Shown: positions 11,225 to 24,400, counted from the first letter of the stretch. The stretch is 64,000 nucleotides of DNA from Loxodes magnus (GCA_946699065.1 CAMPDV010001245.1:1-64000), one strand, 5' to 3'. Program-made: numbers and translations. Notes: a model not told the origin generated them from the letters alone.

Positions 11225-14200
11225 CTAATCTGCACTTCCCGATACGATGAACTCTGAATCACTGGATATAGACAAAGATCTTACATAACTAGTGTGACCA
11301 CTCATGGTCTTACAGGTACCTGTCTTGACGTCCCATAGTCTCACCGTATTATCATGACTTCCCGATACGATGAACTCTGAATCACTGGATATAGACACAG
11401 ATCTTACATAACTAGTGTGACAACTCATGGTCTTACAGGTACCTGTCTTGACGTCCCATAGTCTCACCGTCTTATCAGAACTTCCCGATACGATGAACTC
11501 TGAATCACTGGATATAGCCACAGCATATACATAATGTGTGTGACCACTCATGGTCTTACAGGTACCTGTCTTGACGTCCCATAGTCTCACCGTCTTATCA
11601 TAACTTCCCGATACGATGAACTCTGAATCACTGGATATAGCCACAGCATATACATAATGTGTGTAACCACTCATGGTCTTACAGGTACCTGTCTTGACGT
11701 CCCATAGTCTCACCGTCTTATCTCTACTTCCCGATACGATGAACTCTGAATCACTGGATATAGCCACAGCATATACACAACTAGTGTGATCACTCATGGT
11801 CTTACAGGTACCTGTCTTGACGTCCCATAGTCTCACCGTCTTATCATGACTTCCCGATACGATGAACTCTGAATCACTGGATATAGCCACAGCATATACA
11901 CAACTAGTGTGACCACTCATGGTCTTACAGGTACCTGTCTTGACGTCCCATAGTCTCACCGTCTTATCATGACTTCCCGATACGATGAACTCTGAATCAC
12001 TGGATATAGCCACAGCATATACACAACTAGTGTGACCACTCATGGTCTTACAGGTACCTGTCTTGACGTCCCATAGTCTCACCGTCTTATCTCTACTTCC
12101 CGATACGATGAACTCTGAATCACTGGATATAGCCACAGCATATACACAACTAGTGTGACCACTCATGGTCTTACAGGTACCTGTCTTGACGTCCCATAGT
12201 CTCACAGTATTATAATAACTTCCCGATACAATGAACTCTGAATCACTGGATATAGCCACAGCATATACACAACTAGTGTGACCACTCATGGTCTTACAGG
12301 TACCTGTCTTGACGTCCCATAGTCTCACAGTATTATAATAACTTCCCGATACAATGAACTCTGAATCACTGGATATAGCCACAGCATATACAGAATCTGT
12401 GTGACCACTCATGGTCTTACAGGTACCTGTCTTGACGTCCCATAGTCTCACCGTCTTATCTCTACTTCCCGATACGATGAACTCTGAATCACTGGATATA
12501 GCCACAGCATATACACAACTAGTGTGACGACTCATGGTCTTACAGGTACCTGTCTTGACGTCCCATAGTCTCACAGTATTATAATAACTTCCCGATACAA
12601 TGAACTCTGAATCACTGGATATAGCCATAGATCTTACATAACTAGTGTGACCACTCATGGTCTTACAGGTACCTGTCTTGACGTCCCATAGTCTCACCGT
12701 CTTATCATGACTTCCCGATACGATGAACTCTGAATCACTGGATATAGCCACAGCATATACACAACTTGTGTGACCACTCATGGTCTTACAGGTACCTGTC
12801 TTGACGTCCCATAGTCTCACCGTCTTATCATGACTTCCCGATACGATGAACTCTGAATCACTGGATATAGCCACAGCATATACACAACTAGTGTGACAAC
12901 TCATGGTCTTACAGGTACCTGTCTTGACGTCCCATAGTCTCACCGTCTTATCATGACTTCCCGATACGATGAACTCTGAATCACTGGATATAGCCACAGC
13001 ATATACACAACTAGTGTGATCACTCATGGTCTTACAGGTACCTGTCTTGACGTCCCATAGTCTCACCGTCTTATCAGAACTTCCCGATACGATGAACTCT
13101 GAATCACTGGATATAGCCACAGCATATACACAACTAGTGTGACCACTCATGGTCTTACAGGTACCTGTCTTGACGTCCCATAGTCTCACAGTATTATAAT
13201 AACTTCCCGATACAATGAACTCTGAATCACTGGATATAGCCATAGATCTTACATAACTAGTGTGACCACTCATGGTCTTACAGGTACCTGTCTTGACGTC
13301 CCATAGTCTCACAGTATTATAATAACTTCCCGATACAATGAACTCTGAATCACTGGATATAGCCACAGCATATACACAACTAGTGTGACCACTCATGGTC
13401 TTACAGGTACCTGTCTTGACGTCCCATAGTCTCACAGTATTATAATAACTTCCCGATACGATGAACTCTGAATCACTGGATATAGCCACAGCATATACAC
13501 AACTAGTGTGACCACTCATGGTCTTACAGGTACCTGTCTTGACGTCCCATAGTCTCACCGTCTTATCATGACTTCCCGATACGATGAACTCTGAATCACT
13601 GGATATAGCCACAGCATATACACAACTTGTGTGACCACTCATGGTCTTACAGGTACCTGTCTTGACGTCCCATAGTCTCACCGTCTTATCATAACTTCCC
13701 GATACAATGAACTCTGAATCACTGGATATAGCCACAGCATATACACAACTAGTGTGACAACTCATGGTCTTACAGGTACCTGTCTTGACGTCCCATAGTC
13801 TCACCGTCTTATCATGACTTCCCGATACGATGAACTCTGAATCACTGGATATAGCCACAGCATATACACAACTAGTGTGATCACTCATGGTCTTACAGGT
13901 ACCTGTCTTGACGTCCCATAGTCTCACCGTCTTATCAGAACTTCCCGATACGATGAACTCTGAATCACTGGATATAGCCACAGCATATACATAATGTGTG
14001 TGACCACTCATGGTCTTACAGGTACCTGTCTTGACGTCCCATAGTCTCACAGTATTATAATAACTTCCCGATACAATGAACTCTGAATCACTGGATATAG
14101 CCACAGCATATACACAACTAGTGTGACCACTCATGGTCTTACAGGTACCTGTCTTGACGTCCCATAGTCTCACCGTCTTATCAGAACTTCCCGATACGAT

Positions 14201-16387
14201 GAACTCTGAATCACTGGATATAGCCACAGCATATACAGAATCTGTGTGACCACTCATGGTCTTACAGGTACCTGTCTTGACGTCCCATAGTCTCACCGTC
14301 TTATCTCTACTTCCCGATACGATGAACTCTGAATCACTGGATATAGCCACAGCATATACATAACTAGTGTGACCACTCATGGTCTTACAGGTACCTGTCT
14401 TGACGTCCCATAGTCTCACAGTATTATAATAACTTCCCGATACAATGAACTCTGAATCACTGGATATAGCCATAGATCTTACATAACTAGTGTGACCACT
14501 CATGGTCTTACAGGTACCTGTCTTGACGTCCCATAGTCTCACCGTCTTATCAGAACTTCCCGATACGATGAACTCTGAATCACTGGATATAGCCACAGCA
14601 TATACAGAATCTGTGTGACCACTCATGGTCTTACAGGTACCTGTCTTGACGTCCCATAGTCTCACCGTCTTATCTCTACTTCCCGATACGATGAACTCTG
14701 AATCACTGGATATAGCCACAGCATATACATAACTAGTGTGACCACTCATGGTCTTACAGGTACCTGTCTTGACGTCCCATAGTCTCACCGTCTTATCAGA
14801 ACTTCCCGATACAATGAACTCTGAATCACTGGATATAGCCATAGATCTTACATAACTAGTGTGACCACTCATGGTCTTACAGGTACCTGTCTTGACGTCC
14901 CATAGTCTCACCGTCTTATCATCACTTCCCGATACGATGAACTCTGAATCACTGGATATAGCCACAGCATATACACAACTAGTGTGATCACTCATGGTCT
15001 TACAGGTACCTGTCTTGACGTCCCATAGTCTCACCGTCTTATCATGACTTCCCGATACAATGAACTCTGAATCACTGGATATAGCCATAGATCTTACATA
15101 ACTAGTGTGACAACTCATGGTCTTACAGGTACCTGTCTTGACGTCCCATAGTCTCACCGTCTTATCAGAACTTCCCGATACGATGAACTCTGAATCACTG
15201 GATATAGCCACAGCATATACAGAATCTGTGTGACCACTCATGGTCTTACAGGTACCTGTCTTGACGTCCCATAGTCTCACCGTCTTATCAGAACTTCCCG
15301 ATACGATGAACTCTGAATCACTGGATATAGCCACAGCATATACAGAATCTGTGTGACCACTCATGGTCTTACAGGTACCTGTCTTGACGTCCCATAGTCT
15401 CACCGTCTTATCTCTACTTCCCGATACGATGAACTCTGAATCACTGGATATAGCCACAGCATATACACAACTAGTGTGATCACTCATGGTCTTACAGGTA
15501 CCTGTCTTGACGTCCCATAGTCTCACAGTATTATAATAACTTCCCGATACAATGAACTCTGAATCACTGGATATAGCCATAGATCTTACATAACTAGTGT
15601 GACCACTCATGGTCTTACAGGTACCTGTCTTGACGTCCCATAGTCTCACCGTCTTATCATGACTTCCCGATACGATGAACTCTGAATCACTGGATATAGC
15701 CACAGCATATACACAACTAGTGTGATCACTCATGGTCTTACAGGTACCTGTCTTGACGTCCCATAGTCTCACCGTCTTATCATGACTTCCCGATACGATG
15801 AACTCTGAATCACTGGATATAGCCACAGCATATTCACAACTAGTGTGACCACTCATGGTCTTACAGGTACCTGTCTTGACGTCCCATAGTCTCACCGTCT
15901 TATCTCTACTTCCCGATACGATGAACTCTGAATCACTGGATATAGCCACAGCATATTCACAACTAGTGTGACCACTCATGGTCTTACAGGTACCTGTCTT
16001 GACGTCCCATAGTCTCACCGTCTTATCAGAACTTCCCGATACAATGAACTCTGAATCACTAGATATAGACACAGATCTTACATAACTAGTGTGACCACTC
16101 ATGGTCTTACAGGTACCTGTCTTGACGTCCCATAGTCTCACAGTATTATAATAACTTCCCGATACAATGAACTCTGAATCACTGGATATAGACACAGATC
16201 TTACATAACTAGTGTGACAACTCATGGTCTTACAGGTACCTGTCTTGACGTCCCATAGTCTCACCGTCTTATCATCACTTCCCGATACAATGAACTCTGA
16301 ATCACTGGATATAGCCACAGCATATACAGAATCTGTGTGACCACTCATGGTCTTACAGGTACCTGTCTTGACGTCCCATAGTCTCAC
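11225..16387 (-). CDS. WD40 open block, 42 blades
   Basis: An open frame of 1,720 codons bounded at both ends by TAG in column 27 after SAD. The distance between the two stops is exactly 42 units, which would suit six seven-bladed propellers, but stop spacings in general do not favour multiples of seven. Units with Cys in column 3 (MSCHT) first appear here, as do RSMA strings at columns 9-12. Two units near 15,835 and 15,957 have Glu for Val in column 8. One unit near 12,531 has Arg in column 3. One near 11,664 has Tyr in place of the tetrad His. YYN units are frequent. There is no frameshift. Zone borders in unit types coincide with its lower end, so this block marks a change in array history. 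Confidence 0.78.
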   Translation of the reverse strand: MRLWDVKTGTCKTMSGHTDSVYAVAISSDSEFIVSGSDDKTVRLWDVKTGTCKTMSCHTSYVRSVSISSDSEFIVSGSYYNTVRLWDVKTGTCKTMSGHTSYVRSVSISSDSEFIVSGSSDKTVRLWDVKTGTCKTMSGHTSCEYAVAISSDSEFIVSGSRDKTVRLWDVKTGTCKTMSGHTSCEYAVAISSDSEFIVSGSHDKTVRLWDVKTGTCKTMSDHTSCVYAVAISSDSEFIVSGSHDKTVRLWDVKTGTCKTMSGHTSYVRSMAISSDSEFIVSGSYYNTVRLWDVKTGTCKTMSDHTSCVYAVAISSDSEFIVSGSRDKTVRLWDVKTGTCKTMSGHTDSVYAVAISSDSEFIVSGSSDKTVRLWDVKTGTCKTMSGHTDSVYAVAISSDSEFIVSGSSDKTVRLWDVKTGTCKTMSCHTSYVRSMAISSDSEFIVSGSHDKTVRLWDVKTGTCKTMSDHTSCVYAVAISSDSEFIVSGSDDKTVRLWDVKTGTCKTMSGHTSYVRSMAISSDSEFIVSGSSDKTVRLWDVKTGTCKTMSGHTSYVYAVAISSDSEFIVSGSRDKTVRLWDVKTGTCKTMSGHTDSVYAVAISSDSEFIVSGSSDKTVRLWDVKTGTCKTMSGHTSYVRSMAISSDSEFIVSGSYYNTVRLWDVKTGTCKTMSGHTSYVYAVAISSDSEFIVSGSRDKTVRLWDVKTGTCKTMSGHTDSVYAVAISSDSEFIVSGSSDKTVRLWDVKTGTCKTMSGHTSCVYAVAISSDSEFIVSGSYYNTVRLWDVKTGTCKTMSGHTHYVYAVAISSDSEFIVSGSSDKTVRLWDVKTGTCKTMSDHTSCVYAVAISSDSEFIVSGSHDKTVRLWDVKTGTCKTMSCHTSCVYAVAISSDSEFIVSGSYDKTVRLWDVKTGTCKTMSGHTSCVYAVAISSDSEFIVSGSHDKTVRLWDVKTGTCKTMSGHTSCVYAVAISSDSEFIVSGSYYNTVRLWDVKTGTCKTMSGHTSCVYAVAISSDSEFIVSGSYYNTVRLWDVKTGTCKTMSGHTSYVRSMAISSDSEFIVSGSYYNTVRLWDVKTGTCKTMSGHTSCVYAVAISSDSEFIVSGSSDKTVRLWDVKTGTCKTMSDHTSCVYAVAISSDSEFIVSGSHDKTVRLWDVKTGTCKTMSCHTSCVYAVAISSDSEFIVSGSHDKTVRLWDVKTGTCKTMSGHTSCVYAVAISSDSEFIVSGSHDKTVRLWDVKTGTCKTMSGHTSYVRSMAISSDSEFIVSGSYYNTVRLWDVKTGTCKTMSRHTSCVYAVAISSDSEFIVSGSRDKTVRLWDVKTGTCKTMSGHTDSVYAVAISSDSEFIVSGSYYNTVRLWDVKTGTCKTMSGHTSCVYAVAISSDSEFIVSGSYYNTVRLWDVKTGTCKTMSGHTSCVYAVAISSDSEFIVSGSRDKTVRLWDVKTGTCKTMSGHTSCVYAVAISSDSEFIVSGSHDKTVRLWDVKTGTCKTMSGHTSCVYAVAISSDSEFIVSGSHDKTVRLWDVKTGTCKTMSDHTSCVYAVAISSDSEFIVSGSRDKTVRLWDVKTGTCKTMSGYTHYVYAVAISSDSEFIVSGSYDKTVRLWDVKTGTCKTMSGHTHYVYAVAISSDSEFIVSGSSDKTVRLWDVKTGTCKTMSCHTSYVRSVSISSDSEFIVSGSHDNTVRLWDVKTGTCKTMSGHTSYVRSLSISSDSEFIVSGSAD

Positions 16388-16390
16388 CGT

Positions 16391-17863
16391 CTAATCTGCA
16401 CTTCCCGATACGATGAACTCTGAATCACTGGATATAGACAAAGATCTTACATAACTAGTGTGACCACTCATGGTCTTACAGGTACCTGTCTTGACGTCCC
16501 ATAGTCTCACAGTATTATAATAACTTCCCGATACAATGAACTCTGAATCACTAGATATAGCCGCAGTATATACATAACTAGTGTGACCACTCATGGTCTT
16601 ACAGGTACCTGTCTTGACGTCCCATAGTCTCACCGTCTTATCATAACTTCCCGATACGATGAACTCTGAATCACTGGATATAGCCACAGCATATACACAA
16701 CTAGTGTGACCACTCATGGTCTTACAGGTACCTGTCTTGACGTCCCATAGTCTCACCGTCTTATCATAACTTCCCGATACGATGAACTCTGAATCACTGG
16801 ATATAGCCACAGCATATACATAACTAGTGTGACAACTCATGGTCTTACAGGTACCTGTCTTGACGTCCCATAGTCTCACCGTCTTATCATCACTTCCCGA
16901 TACAATGAACTCTGAATCACTGGATATAGCCACAGCATATACAGAATCTGTGTGACCACTCATGGTCTTACAGGTACCTGTCTTGACGTCCCATAGTCTC
17001 ACCGTCTAATCTGCACTTCCCGATACGATGAACTCTGAATCACTGGATATAGACACAGATCTTACATAACTAGTGTGACAACTCATGGTCTTACAGGTAC
17101 CTGTCTTGACGTCCCATAGTCTCACCGTCTTATCATCACTTCCCGATACAATGAACTCTGAATCACTGGATATAGCCACAGCATATACATAACTAGTGTG
17201 ACAACTCATGGTCTTACAGGTACCTGTCTTGACGTCCCATAGTCTCACCGTCATATCATCACTTCCCGATACGATGAACTCTGAATCACTGGATATAGAC
17301 AAAGATCTTACATAACTAGTGTGACCACTCATGGTCTTACAGGTACCTGTCTTGACGTCCCATAGTCTCACAGTATTATAATAACTTCCCGATACAATGA
17401 ACTCTGAATCACTAGATATAGCCGCAGTATATACATAACTAGTGTGACCACTCATGGTCTTACAGGTACCTGTCTTGACGTCCCATAGTCTCACCGTCTT
17501 ATCAGAACTTCCCGATACGATGAACTCTGAATCACTGGATATAGCCACAGCATATACATAATGTGTGTGACCACTCATGGTCTTACAGGTACCTGTCTTG
17601 ACGTCCCATAGTCTCACAGTATTATAATAACTTCCCGATACAATGAACTCTGAATCACTGGATATAGCCACAGCATATACACAACTAGTGTGACCACTCA
17701 TGGTCTTACAGGTACCTGTCTTGACGTCCCATAGTCTCACCGTCTTATCATCACTTCCCGATACAATGAACTCTGAATCACTGGATATAGCCACAGCATA
17801 TACAGAATCTGTGTGACCACTCATGGTCTTACAGGTACCTGTCTTGACGTCCCATAGTCTCAC
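16391..17863 (-). pseudogene. Two short WD40 blocks split by TAG (5 and 7 units)
   Basis: Twelve units in one frame, divided by a column-27 TAG at 17006-17008 and bounded by TAG at 16391 and 17867. All three stops follow SAD and stand in homologous units. The second block holds a unit with Met (ATG) in column 27 near 17,253, so this column shows Lys, Asn, Met and stop codons within a short distance. Units with YTAA at columns 9-12 coupled to YYN at 25-27 recur. A run of units here is repeated almost unchanged near 17,870-18,330, with the same SAD-stop, Cys-3 and Met-27 units in the same order. Called a pseudogene only because the standard code gives stops; the frame itself is intact. Confidence 0.6.
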
Positions 17864-17866
17864 CGT

Positions 17867-20800
17867 CTAATCTGCACTTCCCGATACGATGAACTCTGAA
17901 TCACTGGATATAGACACAGATCTTACATAACTAGTGTGACAACTCATGGTCTTACAGGTACCTGTCTTGACGTCCCATAGTCTCACCGTCTTATCATCAC
18001 TTCCCGATACAATGAACTCTGAATCACTGGATATAGCCACAGCATATACATAACTAGTGTGACAACTCATGGTCTTACAGGTACCTGTCTTGACGTCCCA
18101 TAGTCTCACCGTCATATCATCACTTCCCGATACGATGAACTCTGAATCACTGGATATAGACAAAGATCTTACATAACTAGTGTGACCACTCATGGTCTTA
18201 CAGGTACCTGTCTTGACGTCCCATAGTCTCACAGTATTATAATAACTTCCCGATACAATGAACTCTGAATCACTAGATATAGCCGCAGTATATACATAAC
18301 TAGTGTGACCACTCATGGTCTTACAGGTACCTGTCTTGACGTCCCATAGTCTCACCGTCTTATCATAACTTCCCGATACGATGAACTCTGAATCACTGGA
18401 TATAGCCACAGCATATACACAACTAGTGTGACCACTCATGGTCTTACAGGTACCTGTCTTGACGTCCCATAGTCTCACCGTCTTATCATAACTTCCCGAT
18501 ACGATGAACTCTGAATCACTGGATATAGCCACAGCATATACACAACTAGTGTGACCACTCATGGTCTTACAGGTACCTGTCTTGACGTCCCATAGTCTCA
18601 CCGTCTTATCATGACTTCCCGATACGATGAACTCTGAATCACTGGATATAGCCACAGCATATTCACAACTAGTGTGACCACTCATGGTCTTACAGGTACC
18701 TGTCTTGACGTCCCATAGTCTCACCGTCTTATCATGACTTCCCGATACGATGAACTCTGAATCACTGGATATAGCCACAGCATATACATAACTAGTGTGA
18801 CCACTCATAGTCTTACAGGTACCTGTCTTGACGTCCCATAGTCTCACCGTCTTATCATCACTTCCCGATACGATGAACTCTGAATCACTGGATAGAGACA
18901 CAGATCTTACATAACTAGTGTGACCACTCATGGTCTTACAGGTACCTGTCTTGACGTCCCATAGTCTCACCGTCTTATCATCACTTCCCGATACGATGAA
19001 CTCTGAATCACTGGATATAGCCACAGCATATACATAACTAGTGTGACCACTCATGGTCTTACAGGTACCTGTCTTGACGTCCCATAGTCTCACCGTCTTA
19101 TCATCACTTCCCGATACAATGAACTCTGAATCACTGGATATAGCCACAGTATATACATAACTAGTGTGACCACTCATGGTCTTACAGGTACCTGTCTTGA
19201 CGTCCCATAGTCTCACAATATTATAATAACTTCCCGATACAATGAACTCTGAATCACTGGATATAGCCATAGATCTTACATAACTAGTGTGACCACTCAT
19301 GGTCTTACAGGTACCTGTCTTGACGTCCCATAGTCTCACCGTCTTATCATGACTTCCCGATACGATGAACTCTGAATCACTGGATATAGCCACAGCATAT
19401 ACACAACTTGTGTGACCACTCATGGTCTTACAGGTACCTGTCTTGACGTCCCATAGTCTCACCGTCTTATCATCACTTCCCGATACGATGAACTCTGAAT
19501 CACTGGATATAGCCATAGATCTTACATAACTAGTGTGACCACTCATGGTCTTACAGGTACCTGTCTTGACGTCCCATAGTCTCACCGTCTTATCATCACT
19601 TCCCGATACGATGAACTCTGAATCACTGGATATAGCCACAGCATATACACAACTAGTGTGATCACTCATGGTCTTACAGGTACCTGTCTTGACGTCCCAT
19701 AGTCTCACCGTCTTATCAGAACTTCCCGATACGATGAACTCTGAATCACTGGATATAGCCACAGCATATACATAATGTGTGTGACCACTCATGGTCTTAC
19801 AGGTACCTGTCTTGACGTCCCATAGTCTCACAGTATTATAATAACTTCCCGATACAATGAACTCTGAATCACTGGATATAGCCACAGCATATACACAACT
19901 AGTGTGACCACTCATGGTCTTACAGGTACCTGTCTTGACGTCCCATAGTCTCACCGTCTTATCATGACTTCCCGATACGATGAACTCTGAATCACTGGAT
20001 ATAGCCACAGCATATTCACAACTAGTGTGACCACTCATGGTCTTACAGGTACCTGTCTTGACGTCCCATAGTCTCACCGTCTTATCATGACTTCCCGATA
20101 CGATGAACTCTGAATCACTAGATATAGCCACAGCATATACATAACTAGTGTGACCACTCATGGTCTTACAGGTACCTGTCTTGACGTCCCATAGTCTCAC
20201 AGTATTATAATAACTTCCCGATACAATGAACTCTGAATCACTGGATATAGCCATAGATCTTACATAACTAGTGTGACCACTCATGGTCTTACAGGTACCT
20301 GTCTTGACGTCCCATAGTCTCACCGTCTTATCATGACTTCCCGATACGATGAACTCTGAATCACTGGATATAGCCGCAGTATATACATAACTAGTGTGAC
20401 CACTCATGGTCTTACAGGTACCTGTCTTGACGTCCCATAGTCTCACCGTCTTATCATAACTTCCCGATACAATGAACTCTGAATCACTGGATATAGACAC
20501 AGATCTTACATAACTAGTGTGACCACTCATGGTCTTACAGGTACCTGTCTTGACGTCCCATAGTCTCACCGTCTTATCATCACTTCCCGATACAATGAAC
20601 TCTGAATCACTGGATATAGCCACAGCATATACAGAATCTGTGTGACCACTCATGGTCTTACAGGTACCTGTCTTGACGTCCCATAGTCTCACCGTCTTAT
20701 CATCACTTCCCGATACGATGAACTCTGAATCACTGGATATAGCCACAGCATATACAGAATCTGTGTGACAACTCATGGTCTTACAGGTACCTGTCTTGAC

Positions 20801-21430
20801 GTCCCATAGTCTCACCGTCTTATCATCACTTCCCGATACAATGAACTCTGAATCACTGGATATAGCCACAGCATATACAGAATCTGTGTGACCACTCATG
20901 GTCTTACAGGTACCTGTCTTGACGTCCCATAGTCTCACAGTATTATAATAACTTCCCGATACAATGAACTCTGAATCACTGGATATAGCCATAGATCTTA
21001 CATAACTAGTGTGACCACTCATGGTCTTACAGGTACCTGTCTTGACGTCCCATAGTCTCACCGTCTTATCATGACTTCCCGATACGATGAACTCTGAATC
21101 ACTGGATATAGCCACAGCATATACACAACTAGTGTGATCACTCATGGTCTTACAGGTACCTGTCTTGACGTCCCATAGTCTCACCGTCTTATCATCACTT
21201 CCCGATACGATGAACTCTGAATCACTGGATATAGCCACAGCATATACACAACTAGTGTGACCACTCATGGTCTTACAGGTACCTGTCTTGACGTCCCATA
21301 GTCTCACAGTATTATAATAACTTCCCGATACAATGAACTCTGAATCACTGGATATAGCCACAGCATATACATAACTAGTGTGACCACTCATGGTCTTACA
21401 GGTACCTGTCTTGACGTCCCATAGTCTCAC
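17867..21430 (-). CDS. WD40 open block, 29 blades
   Basis: An open frame of 1,187 codons between column-27 TAGs at 21434 and 17867. Unit variants seen only once or twice include Leu for Ile in column 13 near 18,894 and Ile for Thr in column 28 near 19,211. Another Met-27 unit lies near 18,115. Column 25 is mostly Asp, His or Tyr, and columns 9-12 include YAVA, YTVA, YTAA, RSVS, RSLS and RSMA. Two units have Glu in column 8. No indel is present. The block stands in the same frame as the 26 kb around it, so it is one segment of a larger coding-derived array. Confidence 0.75.
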   Translation of the reverse strand: MRLWDVKTGTCKTMSGHTSYVYAVAISSDSEFIVSGSYYNTVRLWDVKTGTCKTMSGHTSCVYAVAISSDSEFIVSGSDDKTVRLWDVKTGTCKTMSDHTSCVYAVAISSDSEFIVSGSHDKTVRLWDVKTGTCKTMSGHTSYVRSMAISSDSEFIVSGSYYNTVRLWDVKTGTCKTMSGHTDSVYAVAISSDSEFIVSGSDDKTVRLWDVKTGTCKTMSCHTDSVYAVAISSDSEFIVSGSDDKTVRLWDVKTGTCKTMSGHTDSVYAVAISSDSEFIVSGSDDKTVRLWDVKTGTCKTMSGHTSYVRSVSISSDSEFIVSGSYDKTVRLWDVKTGTCKTMSGHTSYVYTAAISSDSEFIVSGSHDKTVRLWDVKTGTCKTMSGHTSYVRSMAISSDSEFIVSGSYYNTVRLWDVKTGTCKTMSGHTSYVYAVAISSDSEFIVSGSHDKTVRLWDVKTGTCKTMSGHTSCEYAVAISSDSEFIVSGSHDKTVRLWDVKTGTCKTMSGHTSCVYAVAISSDSEFIVSGSYYNTVRLWDVKTGTCKTMSGHTHYVYAVAISSDSEFIVSGSSDKTVRLWDVKTGTCKTMSDHTSCVYAVAISSDSEFIVSGSDDKTVRLWDVKTGTCKTMSGHTSYVRSMAISSDSEFIVSGSDDKTVRLWDVKTGTCKTMSGHTSCVYAVAISSDSEFIVSGSHDKTVRLWDVKTGTCKTMSGHTSYVRSMAISSDSEFIVSGSYYNIVRLWDVKTGTCKTMSGHTSYVYTVAISSDSEFIVSGSDDKTVRLWDVKTGTCKTMSGHTSYVYAVAISSDSEFIVSGSDDKTVRLWDVKTGTCKTMSGHTSYVRSVSLSSDSEFIVSGSDDKTVRLWDVKTGTCKTMSGHTSYVYAVAISSDSEFIVSGSHDKTVRLWDVKTGTCKTMSGHTSCEYAVAISSDSEFIVSGSHDKTVRLWDVKTGTCKTMSGHTSCVYAVAISSDSEFIVSGSYDKTVRLWDVKTGTCKTMSGHTSCVYAVAISSDSEFIVSGSYDKTVRLWDVKTGTCKTMSGHTSYVYTAAISSDSEFIVSGSYYNTVRLWDVKTGTCKTMSGHTSYVRSLSISSDSEFIVSGSDDMTVRLWDVKTGTCKTMSCHTSYVYAVAISSDSEFIVSGSDDKTVRLWDVKTGTCKTMSCHTSYVRSVSISSDSEFIVSGSAD

Positions 21431-24400
21431 CGTCTAATCTGCACTTCCCGATACGATGAACTCTGAATCACTGGATATAGCCGCAGTATATACATAACTA
21501 GTGTGACAACTCATGGTCTTACAGGTACCTGTCTTGACGTCCCATAGTCTCACAGTATTATAATAACTTCCCGATACAATGAACTCTGAATCACTGGATA
21601 TAGCCACAGCATATACATAACTAGTGTGACCACTCATGGTCTTACAGGTACCTGTCTTGACGTCCCATAGTCTCACCGTCTAATCTGCACTTCCCGATAC
21701 GATGAACTCTGAATCACTAGATATAGCCGCAGTATATACATAATGTGTGTGACAACTCATGGTCTTACAGGTACCTGTCTTGACGTCCCATAGTCTCACC
21801 GTCTTATCATGACTTCCCGATACAATGAACTCTGAATCACTGGATATAGCCACAGCATATACATAACTAGTGTGACCACTCATGGTCTTACAGGTACCTG
21901 TCTTGACGTCCCATAGTCTCACCGTCTAATCTGCACTTCCCGATACGATGAACTCTGAATCACTGGATATAGCCACAGCATATACATAACTAGTGTGACA
22001 ACTCATGGTCTTACAGGTACCTGTCTTGACGTCCCATAGTCTCACCGTCTTATCATCACTTCCCGATACAATGAACTCTGAATCACTGGATATAGACACA
22101 GATCTTACATAACTAGTGTGACCACTCATGGTCTTACAGGTACCTGTCTTGACGTCCCATAGTCTCACCGTCTTATCATCACTTCCCGATACGATGAACT
22201 CTGAATCACTGGATATAGCCACAGTATATACATAACTAGTGTGACAACTCATGGTCTTACAGGTACCTGTCTTGACGTCCCATAGTCTCACAGTATTATA
22301 ATAACTTCCCGATACAATGAACTCTGAATCACTGGATATAGCCACAGCATATACATAACTAGTGTGACCACTCATGGTCTTACAGGTACCTGTCTTCACG
22401 TCCCATAGTCTCACAGTATTATAATAACTTCCCGATACAATGAACTCTGAATCACTAGATATAGCCGCAGTATATACATAATGTGTGTGACCACTCATGG
22501 TCTTACAGGTACCTGTCTTGACGTCCCATAGTCTCACCGTCTTATCATCACTTCCCGATACGATGAACTCTGAATCACTGGATATAGCCACAGCATATAC
22601 ACAACTAGTGTGACAACTCATGGTCTTACAGGTACCTGTCTTGACGTCCCATAGTCTCACCGTCTAATCTGCACTTCCCGATACGATGAACTCTGAATCA
22701 CTGGATATAGCCACAGCATATACAGAATCTGTGTGACCACTCATGGTCTTACAGGTACCTGTCTTGACGTCCCATAGTCTCACCGTCTTATCATCACTTC
22801 CCGATACAATGAACTCTGAATCACTGGATATAGCCGCAGTATATACATAACTAGTGTGACCACTCATGGTCTTACAGGTACCTGTCTTGACGTCCCATAG
22901 TCTCACCGTCTTATCATCACTTCCCGATACGATGAACTCTGAATCACTGGATATAGCCACAGCATATACATAACTAGTGTGACCACTCATGGTCTTACAG
23001 GTACCTGTCTTGACGTCCCATAGTCTCACCGTCTTATCATCACTTCCCGATACAATGAACTCTGAATCACTGGATATAGCCACAGCATATACAGAATCTG
23101 TGTGACCACTCATGGTCTTACAGGTACCTGTCTTGACGTCCCATAGTCTCACCGTCTTATCATCACTTCCCGATACGATGAACTCTGAATCACTGGATAT
23201 AGCCACAGCATATACACAACTAGTGTGACCACTCATGGTCTTACAGGTACCTGTCTTGACGTCCCATAGTCTCACCGTCTTATCATGACTTCCCGATACG
23301 ATGAACTCTGAATCACTGGATATAGCCACAGCATATTCACAACTAGTGTGACCACTCATGGTCTTACAGGTACCTGTCTTGACGTCCCATAGTCTCACCG
23401 TCTTATCATCACTTCCCGATACGATGAACTCTGAATCACTGGATATAGCCACAGCATATACACAACTAGTGTGATCACTCATGGTCTTACAGGTACCTGT
23501 CTTGACGTCCCATAGTCTCACCGTCTTATCATGACTTCCCGATACAATGAACTCTGAATCACTGGATATAGACACAGATCTTACATAACTAGTGTGACCA
23601 CTCATGGTCTTACAGGTACCTGTCTTGACGTCCCATAGTCTCACCGTCTAATCTGCACTTCCCGATACGATGAACTCTGAATCACTGGATATAGCCACAG
23701 CATATACAGAATCTGTGTGACCACTCATGGTCTTACAGGTACCTGTCTTGACGTCCCATAGTCTCACAGTATTATAATAACTTCCCGATACAATGAACTC
23801 TGAATCACTGGATATAGCCACAGCATATACATAACTAGTGTGACCACTCATGGTCTTACAGGTACCTGTCTTGACGTCCCATAGTCTCACCGTCTAATCT
23901 GCACTTCCCGATACGATGAACTCTGAATCACTGGATATAGCCACAGCATATACATAACTAGTGTGACAACTCATGGTCTTACAGGTACCTGTCTTGACGT
24001 CCCATAGTCTCACCGTCTTATCATGACTTCCCGATACAATGAACTCTGAATCACTGGATATAGCCACAGCATATACATAACTAGTGTGACCACTCATGGT
24101 CTTACAGGTACCTGTCTTGACGTCCCATAGTCTCACCGTCTAATCTGCACTTCCCGATACGATGAACTCTGAATCACTGGATATAGCCACAGCATATACA
24201 TAACTAGTGTGACAACTCATGGTCTTACAGGTACCTGTCTTGACGTCCCATAGTCTCACCGTCTTATCATCACTTCCCGATACAATGAACTCTGAATCAC
24301 TGGATATAGCCACAGCATATACATAACTAGTGTGACCACTCATGGTCTTACAGGTACCTGTCTTGACGTCCCATAGTCTCACCGTCTTATCATCACTTCC

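Noticed and set aside
11225-16387. The 42-unit block as six designed seven-blade propellers
   Set aside because: The number fits, but unit types inside it show no seven-unit periodicity that I can see, and other blocks have arbitrary unit numbers.
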